Below, piece after piece: positions 16,601 through 24,201 of a DNA stretch of 32,299 bases. The notes beneath the pieces were generated by a model. The model worked only from the letters and a program-made list of their open reading frames with translations, was not told the origin of the DNA and made no database searches. A program made the position numbers and the translations under genes. Location: contig JANQFY010000126.1 of the NCBI GenBank assembly GCA_028277585.1, positions 1 to 32,299 of the forward strand. The letters are read 5' to 3'. Position 1 is the first letter of the stretch; each line of letters begins with the position of its first letter. The stretch is from Sedimentisphaerales bacterium. Lineage in GTDB: Bacteria > Planctomycetota > Phycisphaerae > Sedimentisphaerales > Anaerobacaceae.

Positions 16601-16651
16601 CTGGTCGATATGGCGTTGCCGCCCGAAGACAGTGCGCCCGAACAACAATAG
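13625..16651 (+). CDS. Exported PEP/pyruvate-binding (PPDK_N) protein with dikinase-like architecture
   Basis: The product has 1008 residues. The start at 13625 gives a Sec signal (hydrophobic 11-23, likely cleavage LVQA28|DP). Residues about 255-285 hold TPNSHVAILANTYAIPFVHL, which resembles the phosphohistidine swivel motif of PEP-utilising enzymes, with candidate catalytic His270. An ATP-grasp domain of the PPDK/PEP-synthase type follows (about 365-700): IRYFGGKAANY with K375, RSSTNVED at 483-490, then SGAGLYDSFSG, FASFYNDNAFTERLRHG, and the closing LDFEYKKIAPEGKLVVKQIR (about 676-695). An acidic insert DDLDDDDSGPSHCDSD splits the ATP-grasp. The C-terminal 300 residues are unfamiliar, and no PEP barrel is evident. 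The order His domain then ATP-grasp matches glucan water dikinases, not PPDK. The substrate is unknown, and export of an ATP-using fold is puzzling. Confidence 0.82.
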   Translation: MNERRTSITVYGWLLVVLLVSAARLVQADPVGMCEHGKTQLVFPGDPFEVRQYAGMSNLGWVKFTLLNPPHDPNVVYFQDGERFPLHYNFVSGCLDPFVGIGPQEFDRISLHAENQQVILGAVITPPAGYGVSAPIPEYGVQFVRHDPFTREEIVTLFRKVTAAISSDPNVVPYYFPAFEQSQVAQGNAAWFAEQGIPIGSTARWVRGNAIYSEGWALGRLKYVESNEIDLAYQRGDLRADDILLTDAVPAEIPVLAGVVSLTPSTPNSHVAILANTYAIPFVHLAEGDDRQGAFDLEGRRIVLRAYDSYWRVNADTVGVQLEDANDTMTDEQAAEFLSLKQPPTLSIQPVEHLGDYSASVDMLQPEDIRYFGGKAANYSILRRAIREHSRQALAFSFDLWNAFLDQTLANGHTLRAEIGSRLSGYNFPPASAAALSHELEQVRELIKDDGATRFSPVLREAVIAALTDPAHGLDPNRKIRFRSSTNVEDSEHFSGAGLYDSFSGCLADDLDDDDSGPSHCDSDKRKERGVFRAIRKVFASFYNDNAFTERLRHGLSEDEVGMALLVHHSFPDEIELANGVAVLEINTYGMTAEIVTQGGAMSVANPEPGLIPEEVTASTSLGSDDVYVRVGSYSNLTPLGQTVMTWSDDYKDLMELLVQAAQQFERDTGRKPKRLDFEYKKIAPEGKLVVKQIREIPTASGAAAKRRFLAGGSVRLSVLQSEYSEPLALHRLKCDWQLESGSHWLTAEELDVCLFQGGTMEYQDEGQIWTTSGSLASWPEAQHGLVKPETNQDIEMTDSWTFDHLENARRYTLTTRIGGTGVVPDECPVLFLSDLTYRLAVKYAEPVLAWDWMQDGAVTSTTTDEVRLVPALEPDRDDLLQYRQIVDDGITVETSYFWPPPPTGPTAGYTAPLSSWVETVVTGLTAEPFTLRSPYAQTYSAGHHNFFERFLLEPRLDPDLPETVRGELRAKGVDLISASTGFGEAAIETYDLVDMALPPEDSAPEQQ

Positions 16652-16664
16652 AGGGCAGGGGAGC

Positions 16665-17729
16665 CTACTCCATATTGCTCGGTGTGTGGCGGTGGGCCAG
16701 GGCTCGCGCCATGTAGTCGTCCAGCAGTTCGATCTTGAACTCGGCGATCATCTCATCGACGGTGATCGTCTCGTCCTCGCTGGAGATCAGGACCGAGCCC
16801 AGGAAACCCGGGTCCTTGATCTTGACCCTGGGTCCATACTTGGCGTTGAGCGCGCGCAGACGCGACCAGTTGTAGTCCAGATGGGCCAGCCGGCAGTCCA
16901 GGTTCACGTCGGCGACGACGAAATCGAAGTAGTTCGTGTTGGAGGCGACCACCTCGCCCAGCGGATTGCGGATCTCGCAGGGCAGTCCGGCTATCGCGCC
17001 GACGAAGTGAGACCGGCACGAGTAGGCCCAGTAGGACTGCATGAGCCCGCCGTGGTACATGGACGAGAAGACAATCAAGTCCGGCTTGGCTTTGGCGTAT
17101 TTGAGACGCAACTCGTCGAAGTTCAAATCGAAGCAGATCGCGCAGACTACGCGTCCGAAATCGCACTCGAAGACCGGCGCCTCGCGGCCGCACAGGATGC
17201 CCGCCTTGGTGGTCTCTTCGATGACGACGTGATTCTTGTTATACGCGCCCATGACCTTGCCCTGGCGATCGATCAGGACACTTGAATTGCGCCACGTGCC
17301 GTCGGGCATCTCCCGAGCGGCAGAATAGACGACGTAGCAACGATTCTCCTTCGCGACCTGAGAGAAGAAGTCGCGCACCTGATCCTTGCGCACGCGGTAG
17401 TAGGCCAGTCGCTTCTCCAGGCTGAGCCCGCCGGGCCGATCGCACGCCTCGGGGACGACGATCAGGTCGGGCTTGTCGGGCAGAACCTGGGCGAAGCGTC
17501 CCCGCCAATGGGCGATGACCTTCGCGACGATTCTCTGGGGCTCTGTATCCGCACCCACGGAGATCGGTCTGGGCCCGAGCGTAGCGATCCGGGCATAGCC
17601 ACGCGGCTTCTGACGCTCTGTCGCTTTCGACGGATTTGCCTCCTCGGCTTGGCAGATCGCAGCCGGCGTGACGAAGAGGGCCAGGAACACCCATACAATC
17701 AATCGGTGGCGCTGTCTGGAGTATCGCAT
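16665..17729 (-). CDS. Exported carbon-nitrogen hydrolase (nitrilase superfamily)
   Basis: The 354-aa protein starts at ATG 17729, with GGAGG (reverse of 17736-17740) 6 nt upstream, and opens with a signal sequence ending near CQA|EE. The nitrilase triad is intact: E94 in LIVVPEACD, K165 in NKNHVVIEE and C199 in CAICFDLNFDE. Surrounding elements (RNSSVLIDRQGKVMGAYNK; FSSMYHGG) also fit. These enzymes hydrolyse nitriles or amides, or transfer acyl groups; the sequence does not identify the substrate. It is the last gene of a - strand operon, 22 nt after the beta-helix gene, and converges on the dikinase-like gene with a 13-nt gap. Association with exported glycan-active proteins suggests an amide-bearing substrate outside the cytoplasm, which is inference. 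Confidence 0.86.
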   Translation of the reverse strand: MRYSRQRHRLIVWVFLALFVTPAAICQAEEANPSKATERQKPRGYARIATLGPRPISVGADTEPQRIVAKVIAHWRGRFAQVLPDKPDLIVVPEACDRPGGLSLEKRLAYYRVRKDQVRDFFSQVAKENRCYVVYSAAREMPDGTWRNSSVLIDRQGKVMGAYNKNHVVIEETTKAGILCGREAPVFECDFGRVVCAICFDLNFDELRLKYAKAKPDLIVFSSMYHGGLMQSYWAYSCRSHFVGAIAGLPCEIRNPLGEVVASNTNYFDFVVADVNLDCRLAHLDYNWSRLRALNAKYGPRVKIKDPGFLGSVLISSEDETITVDEMIAEFKIELLDDYMARALAHRHTPSNME

Positions 17730-17751
17730 CGTATGCCTCCGCATTAGGGTG

Positions 17752-19041
17752 TCAGGATCTCCGATCATCGATCGACGTCGTGGCCTCGATGGTGTTGTCC
17801 TTGAGTTGGACGGGGCCGACCTTCTCCTCGATTTGGATGCCGATGTTCTTGCCGCCTTGCTCCTGCGTGTCGCGGATCACATTGTCGGTGAAGACCAGAT
17901 TGCGGACCTCGCCGCGAATGCGGACCTCGGCGCCGCCGTTGTTCTCGATCACGTTCTGCTCGAACCGATTGCGATGGGGCGCCATGGGCAGCGTTTCGTT
18001 GCGAAAGAAGAGCCCATGCTGTTTGTTCTGCCGCATGATGTTCTTCTGGAAGAGGTTGTCGGAGTCCTTGTGGCCGATCGAGATGCCGAACCGTTCGTTC
18101 TGCTCGAGGATGTTGTTCTCGAAGACGCCATACTTGACGCGCCAGCAGAGGAAGAGCCCATCCGTGCCGTTGGAGCGGGCGATGCAGTTGCGGATGACCG
18201 GGCGTTGCGAACCGCTGCCCGGGTGGAGCCCCAGGCTGGCATTGTGCTCGCAGAGGCAATCCTCAACGGTGACGTCGTTCGATTGCTGGAAGCTGATCCC
18301 GTCGCCATTGTAGCTACGAATGGTGCAGCCGCGCATCACCGTGCCGTGGGCGCGGTACAGGAAGATCCCGGCGCCGCGACAGCCGTTCAGGGGGACGTTA
18401 TTCGCGCGATTGCCTTCGATCGTCAGGTCCTCGATGCGAACTCCCTCGGTGTCGTAGGCGCTGGTCACGGGGAACACGGTAGCGGCTTGGGCATTGTTGT
18501 GGACCATGCAGTCGGCCATCAGCGGCTTGTCGATCGAGAACGTATTGCCGTCGCGCCCCGTGATGCGGGCGACCCGCGTGTGGAAACCACCGGCGCGGTC
18601 GTCCCAGATTGCTACGCCGGCGCCGACAGCGAAACCCGTGGGGTCCTCGACGGTGAACTGCTCTTCACCGAAGTCGCCATCGCAGGCCAGGGGCGAGACG
18701 ACCCCGTCGGCTTTGCGGAGGATGGTTTTGCCCTTTGTGCCTCGCACTGTGACATGAGACCTTAGATGAAGCGAGTCGCCCATCGAGTATTGTCCAGGGC
18801 CGATCTCGACGAGACCGCCTCCCAAGGCGGCGACATAGTTAACCGCCGCCTGCAGGGCCCGATGGTCCGTACCGATCAAGTCCGCATCTGCGTGTCCCAC
18901 CGTGATTCGGGCTCGCTCGGACATCTCGGTGTGCATCGCGCGAGGCAATTGCTCGCCTGGACGCGTCTGGGCACAGACGGTGCCGCCCAAAAGGCATATC
19001 AGGGTTGTCAGAATCGCCACTCGAAGAGTCTTCTGTCTCAT
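17752..19041 (-). CDS. Exported right-handed beta-helix protein (pectate-lyase-3-like)
   Basis: This 429-aa protein starts at ATG 19041 with GGAGA about 8 nt upstream; a TTG at 19059 is less likely. A signal sequence ends near VCA|QT. The N-terminal segment HRALQAAVNYVAALGGGLVE followed by GQYSMGDSLHLRSHVTVRG is the typical first coil of pectate-lyase-3/glycoside-type beta-helices. From about residue 200 the chain is a run of parallel beta-helix rungs with Asn ladders: VRIEDLTIEGNRA, TVMRGCTIRSYNGDGISF, VTVEDCLCEHNASLGLH and GVFENNILEQNERFGIS. Such proteins are polysaccharide lyases, hydrolases or epimerases, or adhesive proteins; no catalytic residues can be assigned with certainty. It lies between a GH-A glycosidase and a nitrilase in one operon (33 and 22 nt gaps), so a polysaccharide substrate is likely. 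Confidence 0.84.
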   Translation of the reverse strand: MRQKTLRVAILTTLICLLGGTVCAQTRPGEQLPRAMHTEMSERARITVGHADADLIGTDHRALQAAVNYVAALGGGLVEIGPGQYSMGDSLHLRSHVTVRGTKGKTILRKADGVVSPLACDGDFGEEQFTVEDPTGFAVGAGVAIWDDRAGGFHTRVARITGRDGNTFSIDKPLMADCMVHNNAQAATVFPVTSAYDTEGVRIEDLTIEGNRANNVPLNGCRGAGIFLYRAHGTVMRGCTIRSYNGDGISFQQSNDVTVEDCLCEHNASLGLHPGSGSQRPVIRNCIARSNGTDGLFLCWRVKYGVFENNILEQNERFGISIGHKDSDNLFQKNIMRQNKQHGLFFRNETLPMAPHRNRFEQNVIENNGGAEVRIRGEVRNLVFTDNVIRDTQEQGGKNIGIQIEEKVGPVQLKDNTIEATTSIDDRRS

Positions 19042-19074
19042 AGTCTGGTCTCCATGCAAACGGTTTGGACGTGA

Positions 19075-21237
19075 TCAACGTTTGATTCGGATAAGGTACC
19101 AGGGTGTAGCCGGTTCTCCAATGGGAATCCGGCAGGTCACTCCTTGGATATCCGGCGCGATGGGCTCCGCGAGTGGACGGGCGCCGCTGTTGAGCGGGAT
19201 GACCTCTATACTCGCGAATGGCTTGAGGTTCCTGAGTGTCACCGTCCCTTGGACCGGCTCGATGACCATCGGTCCTGATCCCCAATCCAGCAGCGAAGTC
19301 CGGTCCTCGTTCCACTTCATGCCCGTATTGGCCGAACGCGCCGTCGTCGCTAACAGCAATTGCGTTGCTTCGGCGATGCATAGTCCATCGACGGCGCTGA
19401 GGACGATTGAGCAGAATCTGTTTTCGACCTCCGCACTGAGGTGAGAGAGTGAAACGCCCGTTCGTCCGACGAATCCGATCATCGCCTGCGATCGTTCGGT
19501 GTCTACCGTCACGAGCCCAGTGCGCGACTCGCCGCTAAGCCAGCGCAGTTCCTCGGTGTCGGAGGTGATGGGATTGGTGGGGGCGATCTGCGGATAGGAA
19601 CTGCGGGCCTTCTCGAAACTCGTTATTCGCGTACCATGTCGCAAGGGAAGCGACGGATCGAATCCCGGCGTGAACATCGGTCGGGCCGAAGGCGACATGC
19701 GTATCCCCTCGCGCACTTGTTCGATGCTGTACGATCGGTCCACAGAGCTGCAGGCCGGTTGCACATCTTCGCGCAGGAACAGGTACGCCCCGGCCGCGAT
19801 CTGGGTCATGCGCACGGGGTCGGGGTGCAGCTCGAAATGCCTGGGCATCGCGGTCGCCCAATCCTCCGGGTGCTTGTGCGCGAAGGTGTAGTGGAACACA
19901 CCATCCCAGTCGTGAAAGGCGGCATAGGCGGCGAGGATCGGGGTTCCTTCGCACGCATACTCGTTCGGGAACGGATGGTTGGTCTCCGAGACGGTGTACG
20001 GTTTGCCTGCAACGGCCGAGCGGGCCAGTTGCACCACCGGCGAATGCAGCGGGTCGTCCACCATGGGCGTGTTCCTGATCCAGAACGTGCGACGTCCTGT
20101 TGCCGGATCGGTGCCGTAATTCGGGTGCTGCCAGTAGACGTGCCCATCGATCACGTCACAGTGGGATGTCGATCTCAGCAGGGGGTACCCGCTACGATAA
20201 TGATTGTGGTCGCTCGTGCCCACGATCAGCGCCTTGACGGCAAGTTCCTCTTTCAGATACGCGAACATCTCCTTGAAGTACCGTTCCTCGAGGTGCATGT
20301 AGAACGCAGCTTCGGCATGGAACTGAGCCTCCGGCGCGTCTTCGAACTGGTCTCTGGTCAGGCGCGGCACCGGATCGCTCTGCCCCACGCCGACTGCTCG
20401 GCGCAGTTCTCGCAGTTGCTGGTTGCTGCGCGTCTCGTTCAACCACCGGTTGTACTGCTTCGTGAGTTCGTCGGCGTACCACGCCGTGATATCCGCCCAG
20501 GTGCCCGGGCGCTTCTTCGTGTTCCTGCCCAGCAAGCGATCGCTGAACCAGGCCTCCACGATGGAGTTCTCGTTGACCAGTTCCACGATAGCGACGGCTG
20601 GTTCGGTGCGGTACTCGCTCTTTGTGTAAGGGTTGTGATGGGTCAGTAGTTGCTTCGCATACTCGCGATGGAGCATCTGCACGCGTTCGTCGAAGTAGTT
20701 GATGACCTTCGCCAGGCCGAGGTAGTCATAGTCTCTCACGCCGTCATTCTTGCGGTAGTTACGCCCCACGTTGAGATTCAGATTGGTGTAGATGCCTCGC
20801 TTCTTCAGCTCCCAGACGAAATAGTCCAGGCGATCCAGTTGATTGGGATCGAGAGCCCGTGTGTCGTCGCGACCCTTGATGAAGAGACTGGCCGACCAGT
20901 TCGAGTCGAGGAAATGGAAGCGCACGCAGTTGATGCCGAACCGAGCCAGATGGGCCGCCACGACGGGAGCGTTCTCCTTCTTGGGAAAGCAAGCCGACCC
21001 TGTGACGTTCACGCCCCAGATGCGAAAGCGCGTTCCGTCCGGCTTGGCCAAGTGCCCGTCGCGAATCACGATGCGCCCATCCCGGCCAGCCGGCGCGTCG
21101 AGCAGCGATGACAGATCCACCAGGGCGCCGGCGTTGTCACGCCAGTCCATGACATACGGCGCCATTTCCGGCTGGCCGCCCATCGTTGAACTTGCGAGCA
21201 GGCCGATCCACATCAGAGTCAGAAACAAGGGCTTCAC
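19075..21237 (-). CDS. Exported GH-A clan glycoside hydrolase (cellulase-like TIM barrel)
   Basis: The 720-aa protein begins with a GTG at 21237, with GGGAGG 5 nt upstream, and a Sec signal (about 1-21). After [14 protein letters not shown] and [19 protein letters not shown], strands of a (beta/alpha)8 barrel of the GH5-like type can be followed. VELVNENS places a candidate acid/base at E223, and [14 protein letters not shown] places the nucleophile at E418, the usual strand 4 and 7 positions of clan A. A long segment between the two glutamates suggests an inserted subdomain. Residues about 560-720 form a separate beta-rich domain ([37 protein letters not shown]). It is the first gene of a three-gene operon with its own promoter, divergent from the catabolic operon. 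The exact family and glycan specificity are not readable. Confidence 0.85.
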   Translation of the reverse strand: MKPLFLTLMWIGLLASSTMGGQPEMAPYVMDWRDNAGALVDLSSLLDAPAGRDGRIVIRDGHLAKPDGTRFRIWGVNVTGSACFPKKENAPVVAAHLARFGINCVRFHFLDSNWSASLFIKGRDDTRALDPNQLDRLDYFVWELKKRGIYTNLNLNVGRNYRKNDGVRDYDYLGLAKVINYFDERVQMLHREYAKQLLTHHNPYTKSEYRTEPAVAIVELVNENSIVEAWFSDRLLGRNTKKRPGTWADITAWYADELTKQYNRWLNETRSNQQLRELRRAVGVGQSDPVPRLTRDQFEDAPEAQFHAEAAFYMHLEERYFKEMFAYLKEELAVKALIVGTSDHNHYRSGYPLLRSTSHCDVIDGHVYWQHPNYGTDPATGRRTFWIRNTPMVDDPLHSPVVQLARSAVAGKPYTVSETNHPFPNEYACEGTPILAAYAAFHDWDGVFHYTFAHKHPEDWATAMPRHFELHPDPVRMTQIAAGAYLFLREDVQPACSSVDRSYSIEQVREGIRMSPSARPMFTPGFDPSLPLRHGTRITSFEKARSSYPQIAPTNPITSDTEELRWLSGESRTGLVTVDTERSQAMIGFVGRTGVSLSHLSAEVENRFCSIVLSAVDGLCIAEATQLLLATTARSANTGMKWNEDRTSLLDWGSGPMVIEPVQGTVTLRNLKPFASIEVIPLNSGARPLAEPIAPDIQGVTCRIPIGEPATPWYLIRIKR

Positions 21238-21260
21238 GTCATCCTCCCATCGAACTTCAT

Positions 21261-21279
21261 GCCCGCTACTCGAGCGGGC
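21261..21279. repeat. Perfect 7-bp inverted repeat in the leader of the - strand operon
   Basis: GCCCGCT-ACTCG-AGCGGGC forms a GC-rich hairpin with a 5-nt loop. It lies between the - strand promoter (21300-21328) and the ribosome site of the GH gene, so it could be an RNA hairpin or a protein-binding site. It lacks a T-tract, so is not a terminator. Confidence 0.6.
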
Positions 21280-21299
21280 CGTTGCATCAAACCAAAGAC

Positions 21300-21328
21300 A
21301 GCGTACCGCGCATCCGTGAGCCGGACAA
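21300..21328 (-). promoter_or_regulatory. Promoter of the GH / beta-helix / nitrilase operon
   Basis: Read on the - strand, TTGTCC (21328-21323) is followed after 17 nt by TACGCT (21305-21300). Transcription would start near 21293, giving a leader of about 55 nt with the hairpin inside it. Confidence 0.45.
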
Positions 21329-21333
21329 TAGCG

Positions 21334-21362
21334 TTGACAGAATCGGCCGGGCCCGCTACGGT
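21334..21362 (+). promoter_or_regulatory. Promoter of the Gfo/Idh-led catabolic operon
   Basis: A perfect TTGACA -35 (21334-21339) lies 17 nt from TACGGT (21357-21362). The start site would be about 35 nt before ATG 21403. The -35 box sits only 5 nt from the -35 box of the divergent promoter, so one regulator could act on both. Confidence 0.5.
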
Positions 21363-21402
21363 GTCGTTGCGCCGTTCAGTGCGGCAGGAAGGGGCAGAGC
21401 CT

Positions 21403-22566
21403 ATGTCAGACATGCATGTGGCTGTGGTCGGAGCCGGCTTCATCGGGCCGGTGCATATCGAGGCGCTCCACCGCCTCGGGATCAGGGTGCTGGGCGTCCT
21501 CGGGGTCTCGGGTGAGGAATCGCAGACGACGGCCGATCGACTGGGCCTGGCAAAGGCCTATCGCAGCTTCGAGGAGGTGCTGGCCGACAGGGCGGTTCAG
21601 GCGGTGCACATCGCCACGCCCAATCGCCTGCACTACCCCATGGCCAAGGCGGCTCTGGAGGCGGGCAAGCATGTGTTGTGCGAGAAACCGCTGGCCATGG
21701 ATTCCGCCGAGTCCGCGGAGTTGGTCGAGTTGGCGCGCCGCACAGGTCTCGTCGCCGGAGTCAACTACAACATTCGCTACTATCCCCTGTGCCTGGAGGC
21801 GGCCGACATTCGACGACGGGGTGACTTGGGGGAGGTCTACTCGGTTTGCGGCAGCTATGTCCAGGACTGGCTGTTCCACCCGACGGACTACAATTGGCGC
21901 GTGCTGGCCGATGAAGGAGGTGAGCTGCGCGCGATCGCCGATATCGGCACGCACTGGCTGGACCTGATCCACGCGATCACTGGTCTCGAGGTCGAATCGC
22001 TCTGCGCCGATCTGGCGACGGTCCATCCAGTGCGACAGCGTCCCCTGGGTGAGGTGGAGACGTTCAAGGGCAAGGAAGACTCCGGGCTGGTCAAGACCGA
22101 ACCCGTCGACATCGCCACGGAGGACTACGGCAGCGTGCTGATCCGCTTCCGAGGAGGCGCCCGCGGTGTGCTGCAGGTCTCGCAGGTGACCGCTGGGCGC
22201 AAGAACTGCTTGCGGTACGAGATCGCCGGCTCCAAATGCGCCCTGGCGTGGTGCAGTGAAGAGCCAAACGGATTGTGGGTCGGACACCGTGACGCCGCGA
22301 ATGAGGCGCTCATGCGCGACCCGGCTCTCGTCTCGGATCGAGCCCGGTCGTTCATCAACTATCCCGGCGGACACAACGAAGGATTCCCCGATACCTTCAA
22401 GCAGTGCTTCCGTGCATTCTACGATCACATCCGGGCTGGGGACGCGTCTGCGACGCCGTCGTTTCCCACCTTTGCCGACGGCCATCGCGAAATCGTGCTC
22501 TGCGAAGCTATTCTGCGCAGCCATTGCGAGGGCCGCTGGGTCGAATTGGAAGGGAGTTGGCTATGA
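21403..22566 (+). CDS. Gfo/Idh/MocA family NAD(P)-dependent dehydrogenase
   Basis: This 387-aa cytoplasmic oxidoreductase has an intact Rossmann motif VVGAGFIG (G10, G12, G15), [20 protein letters not shown] and the hallmark EKPLAM (E94-K95-P96). The C-terminal domain has DIGTHWLDL with D180 and H184 in the catalytic positions of this family. Members oxidise sugars, sugar acids or inositols, often giving keto-sugars. An insert about residues 205-235 ([20 protein letters not shown]) is a frequent feature of the larger subfamily. It opens the + strand operon and overlaps the next gene by 4 nt (ATGA), a strong sign that dehydrogenase and isomerase act together. The start is ATG 21403 with GGAAGGGG upstream; ATG 21412 is a possible alternative. 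The frame extends upstream but without signal or ribosome site. Confidence 0.9.
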   Translation: MSDMHVAVVGAGFIGPVHIEALHRLGIRVLGVLGVSGEESQTTADRLGLAKAYRSFEEVLADRAVQAVHIATPNRLHYPMAKAALEAGKHVLCEKPLAMDSAESAELVELARRTGLVAGVNYNIRYYPLCLEAADIRRRGDLGEVYSVCGSYVQDWLFHPTDYNWRVLADEGGELRAIADIGTHWLDLIHAITGLEVESLCADLATVHPVRQRPLGEVETFKGKEDSGLVKTEPVDIATEDYGSVLIRFRGGARGVLQVSQVTAGRKNCLRYEIAGSKCALAWCSEEPNGLWVGHRDAANEALMRDPALVSDRARSFINYPGGHNEGFPDTFKQCFRAFYDHIRAGDASATPSFPTFADGHREIVLCEAILRSHCEGRWVELEGSWL

Positions 22567-23477
22567 ATCTCGGATTCGTCAGTGCGATCCTGCCCGATCT
22601 GTCGTTTGAAGAGGTCATTCAGTTCGCCTCCGAGACCGGGTTCTCGTGTGTCGAGATTATGTGTTGGCCCAAGGGCAAGGCGGAACGTCGCTATGCGGGC
22701 ATCACTCATATCGACGTCACGAATTTCAAGCAGGCGGATGCCGACCGAGTCCGCGCGATCCTGAAAGAGGCGCAGGTGGACATCAGTGCTCTGGGGTACT
22801 ACCCGAACTACCTGACGCCTGACAAGCAGGAAGCCAAGACCGTCACGGCCCATTTCAAGAAGGTGATCAATGCGGCCGCCTTGCTGGGAATCGGGCGGGT
22901 CACGACCTTCATCGGGCGGGATTGGACCAAGTCGATCGATGACAACTGGCCGTTGTTCAAAAAGGTGTGGAAGCCCCTCGTCAGGTTCGCCGAGGCGCGA
23001 CAGGTCTACATCGGCATCGAGAATTGCCCCATGCTCTACACCAACGACGAGTGGCCGGGCGGCAAGAACCTGGCGTACTGTCCCCAACTCTGGCGCCGCA
23101 TATTCGAGGAGATTCCGTCGAACTACTTCGGGCTCAACTACGACCCGTCCCATCTCGTCTGGCAACAGATTGATTGCGTCAAACCGCTGTGGGAGTTCAA
23201 GGACCGCATTGTCCACGCCCACGCCAAGGACGTTCGGCTGGACCGCGATCGGCTTAACGACGTTGGCATTCTGGCGACGCCGCTGGAGTATCACACTCCC
23301 AAACTCCCCGGGCTGGGCGAGATCGACTGGGGTCGGTTCTGCTCGGTCCTGAGTGACATTGGCTATGATGGACCTCTTTGTATCGAGGTCGAGGACAGCG
23401 CCTATCAGGCGTCTCTGGAGACCCGCAAGGCGGCGTTGCGGCAAAGCGCCCGATTCTTGCGTCAATACATTGGATAA
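22563..23477 (+). CDS. Sugar phosphate isomerase/epimerase (xylose-isomerase-like TIM barrel)
   Basis: The 304-aa protein belongs to the AP-endonuclease-2/xylose-isomerase-like barrel family that uses a divalent metal to isomerise or epimerise sugars or keto-acids. Expected metal ligands are visible in order: E153 in GIENCP, D194 in NYDPSH, H220 (with H218) in HAHAKD, and E275 in [26 protein letters not shown] and FSCVEIM at the N-terminus are the usual first strand and helix. The ATG at 22563 overlaps the stop of the Gfo/Idh gene by four bases. Such pairs act in inositol, keto-glucoside and uronate breakdown. The exact reaction cannot be assigned from motifs alone. Confidence 0.88.
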   Translation: MNLGFVSAILPDLSFEEVIQFASETGFSCVEIMCWPKGKAERRYAGITHIDVTNFKQADADRVRAILKEAQVDISALGYYPNYLTPDKQEAKTVTAHFKKVINAAALLGIGRVTTFIGRDWTKSIDDNWPLFKKVWKPLVRFAEARQVYIGIENCPMLYTNDEWPGGKNLAYCPQLWRRIFEEIPSNYFGLNYDPSHLVWQQIDCVKPLWEFKDRIVHAHAKDVRLDRDRLNDVGILATPLEYHTPKLPGLGEIDWGRFCSVLSDIGYDGPLCIEVEDSAYQASLETRKAALRQSARFLRQYIG

Positions 23478-23507
23478 TACGTTTCGCGCATCAATCAGGA
23501 GTCTTTC

Positions 23508-24188
23508 ATGGACTACACCTACGACGACATCGCCAAGATGATCGACCATTCTCTGCTGAACCCGACGCTGACCACGACTGCGCTGGAGGAGGGGTGTCAA
23601 CTGGCGCTGCAGTACAACGTCGCCAGCGTGTGCATCATGCCGTACGCGCTGAAACGTTGCAGTGAGATACTGGCCGGTAGCACGGTTCGGCCCAGCACGA
23701 CGATCGGGTTCCCACACGGAGGGCACACGACCGCCCTCAAAGTGGCTGAAGCCGAGCAATCGCTAGCAGATGGGGGCCAAGAACTGGACATGGTCGTCAA
23801 TATCAGCAAGGTCCTCAGTGGCGACTGGGACTATGTCCAATCCGACATCGGCGCCGTGATCGAAGTCGTGCACGCGGCCGGACAGAAGGTGAAGGTGATC
23901 TTCGAGAATTGCTATCTGAACGACGAGCAGAAGATCAGACTCTGCGACATCTGCGGGCAACTCGGCGCCGACTGGGTAAAGACCTCCACGGGCTACGGCA
24001 CCGGGGGAGCGACGATCGACGACCTGAAACTGATGCGGGCCCACTCGCCGGCCGAGGTGCAGGTCAAGGCGGCCGGCGGCGTCCGTGACCTGGACAAGTT
24101 GCTGGAGGTCCGCGCGCTGGGCGTCACACGGGTGGGCGCCACCCGCACGGCCGAGATGCTCGACGAGTGCAAACGCAGACTGGGATGA
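23508..24188 (+). CDS. deoC: Deoxyribose-phosphate aldolase family protein (class I aldolase)
   Basis: The 226-aa length and motifs match DeoC. The Schiff-base lysine is K158 in DWVKTSTGYGTGGA, the second conserved lysine K187 in VKAAGGVR, and the proton-relay acid D94 in ELDMVVNI. IDHSLLNPT at the N-terminus and RVGATRT near the end are also family hallmarks. The classical reaction cleaves 2-deoxyribose 5-phosphate to glyceraldehyde 3-phosphate and acetaldehyde. Here it lies between a sugar isomerase and an exported hydrolase, without thymidine phosphorylase or deoB neighbours, so the natural substrate may be another 2-deoxy- or keto-sugar phosphate. AGGAG lies about 6 nt upstream of the ATG; the gap to the previous gene is 30 nt and to the next 13 nt. 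Confidence 0.9.
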   Translation: MDYTYDDIAKMIDHSLLNPTLTTTALEEGCQLALQYNVASVCIMPYALKRCSEILAGSTVRPSTTIGFPHGGHTTALKVAEAEQSLADGGQELDMVVNISKVLSGDWDYVQSDIGAVIEVVHAAGQKVKVIFENCYLNDEQKIRLCDICGQLGADWVKTSTGYGTGGATIDDLKLMRAHSPAEVQVKAAGGVRDLDKLLEVRALGVTRVGATRTAEMLDECKRRLG

Positions 24189-24201
24189 AGGAGAACATGA
24201 G

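Noticed and set aside
17668-18765. + strand open frame (365 codons) across the beta-helix gene
   Set aside because: It is the antisense shadow of a signal-peptide-bearing beta-helix gene and shows no motif of its own.
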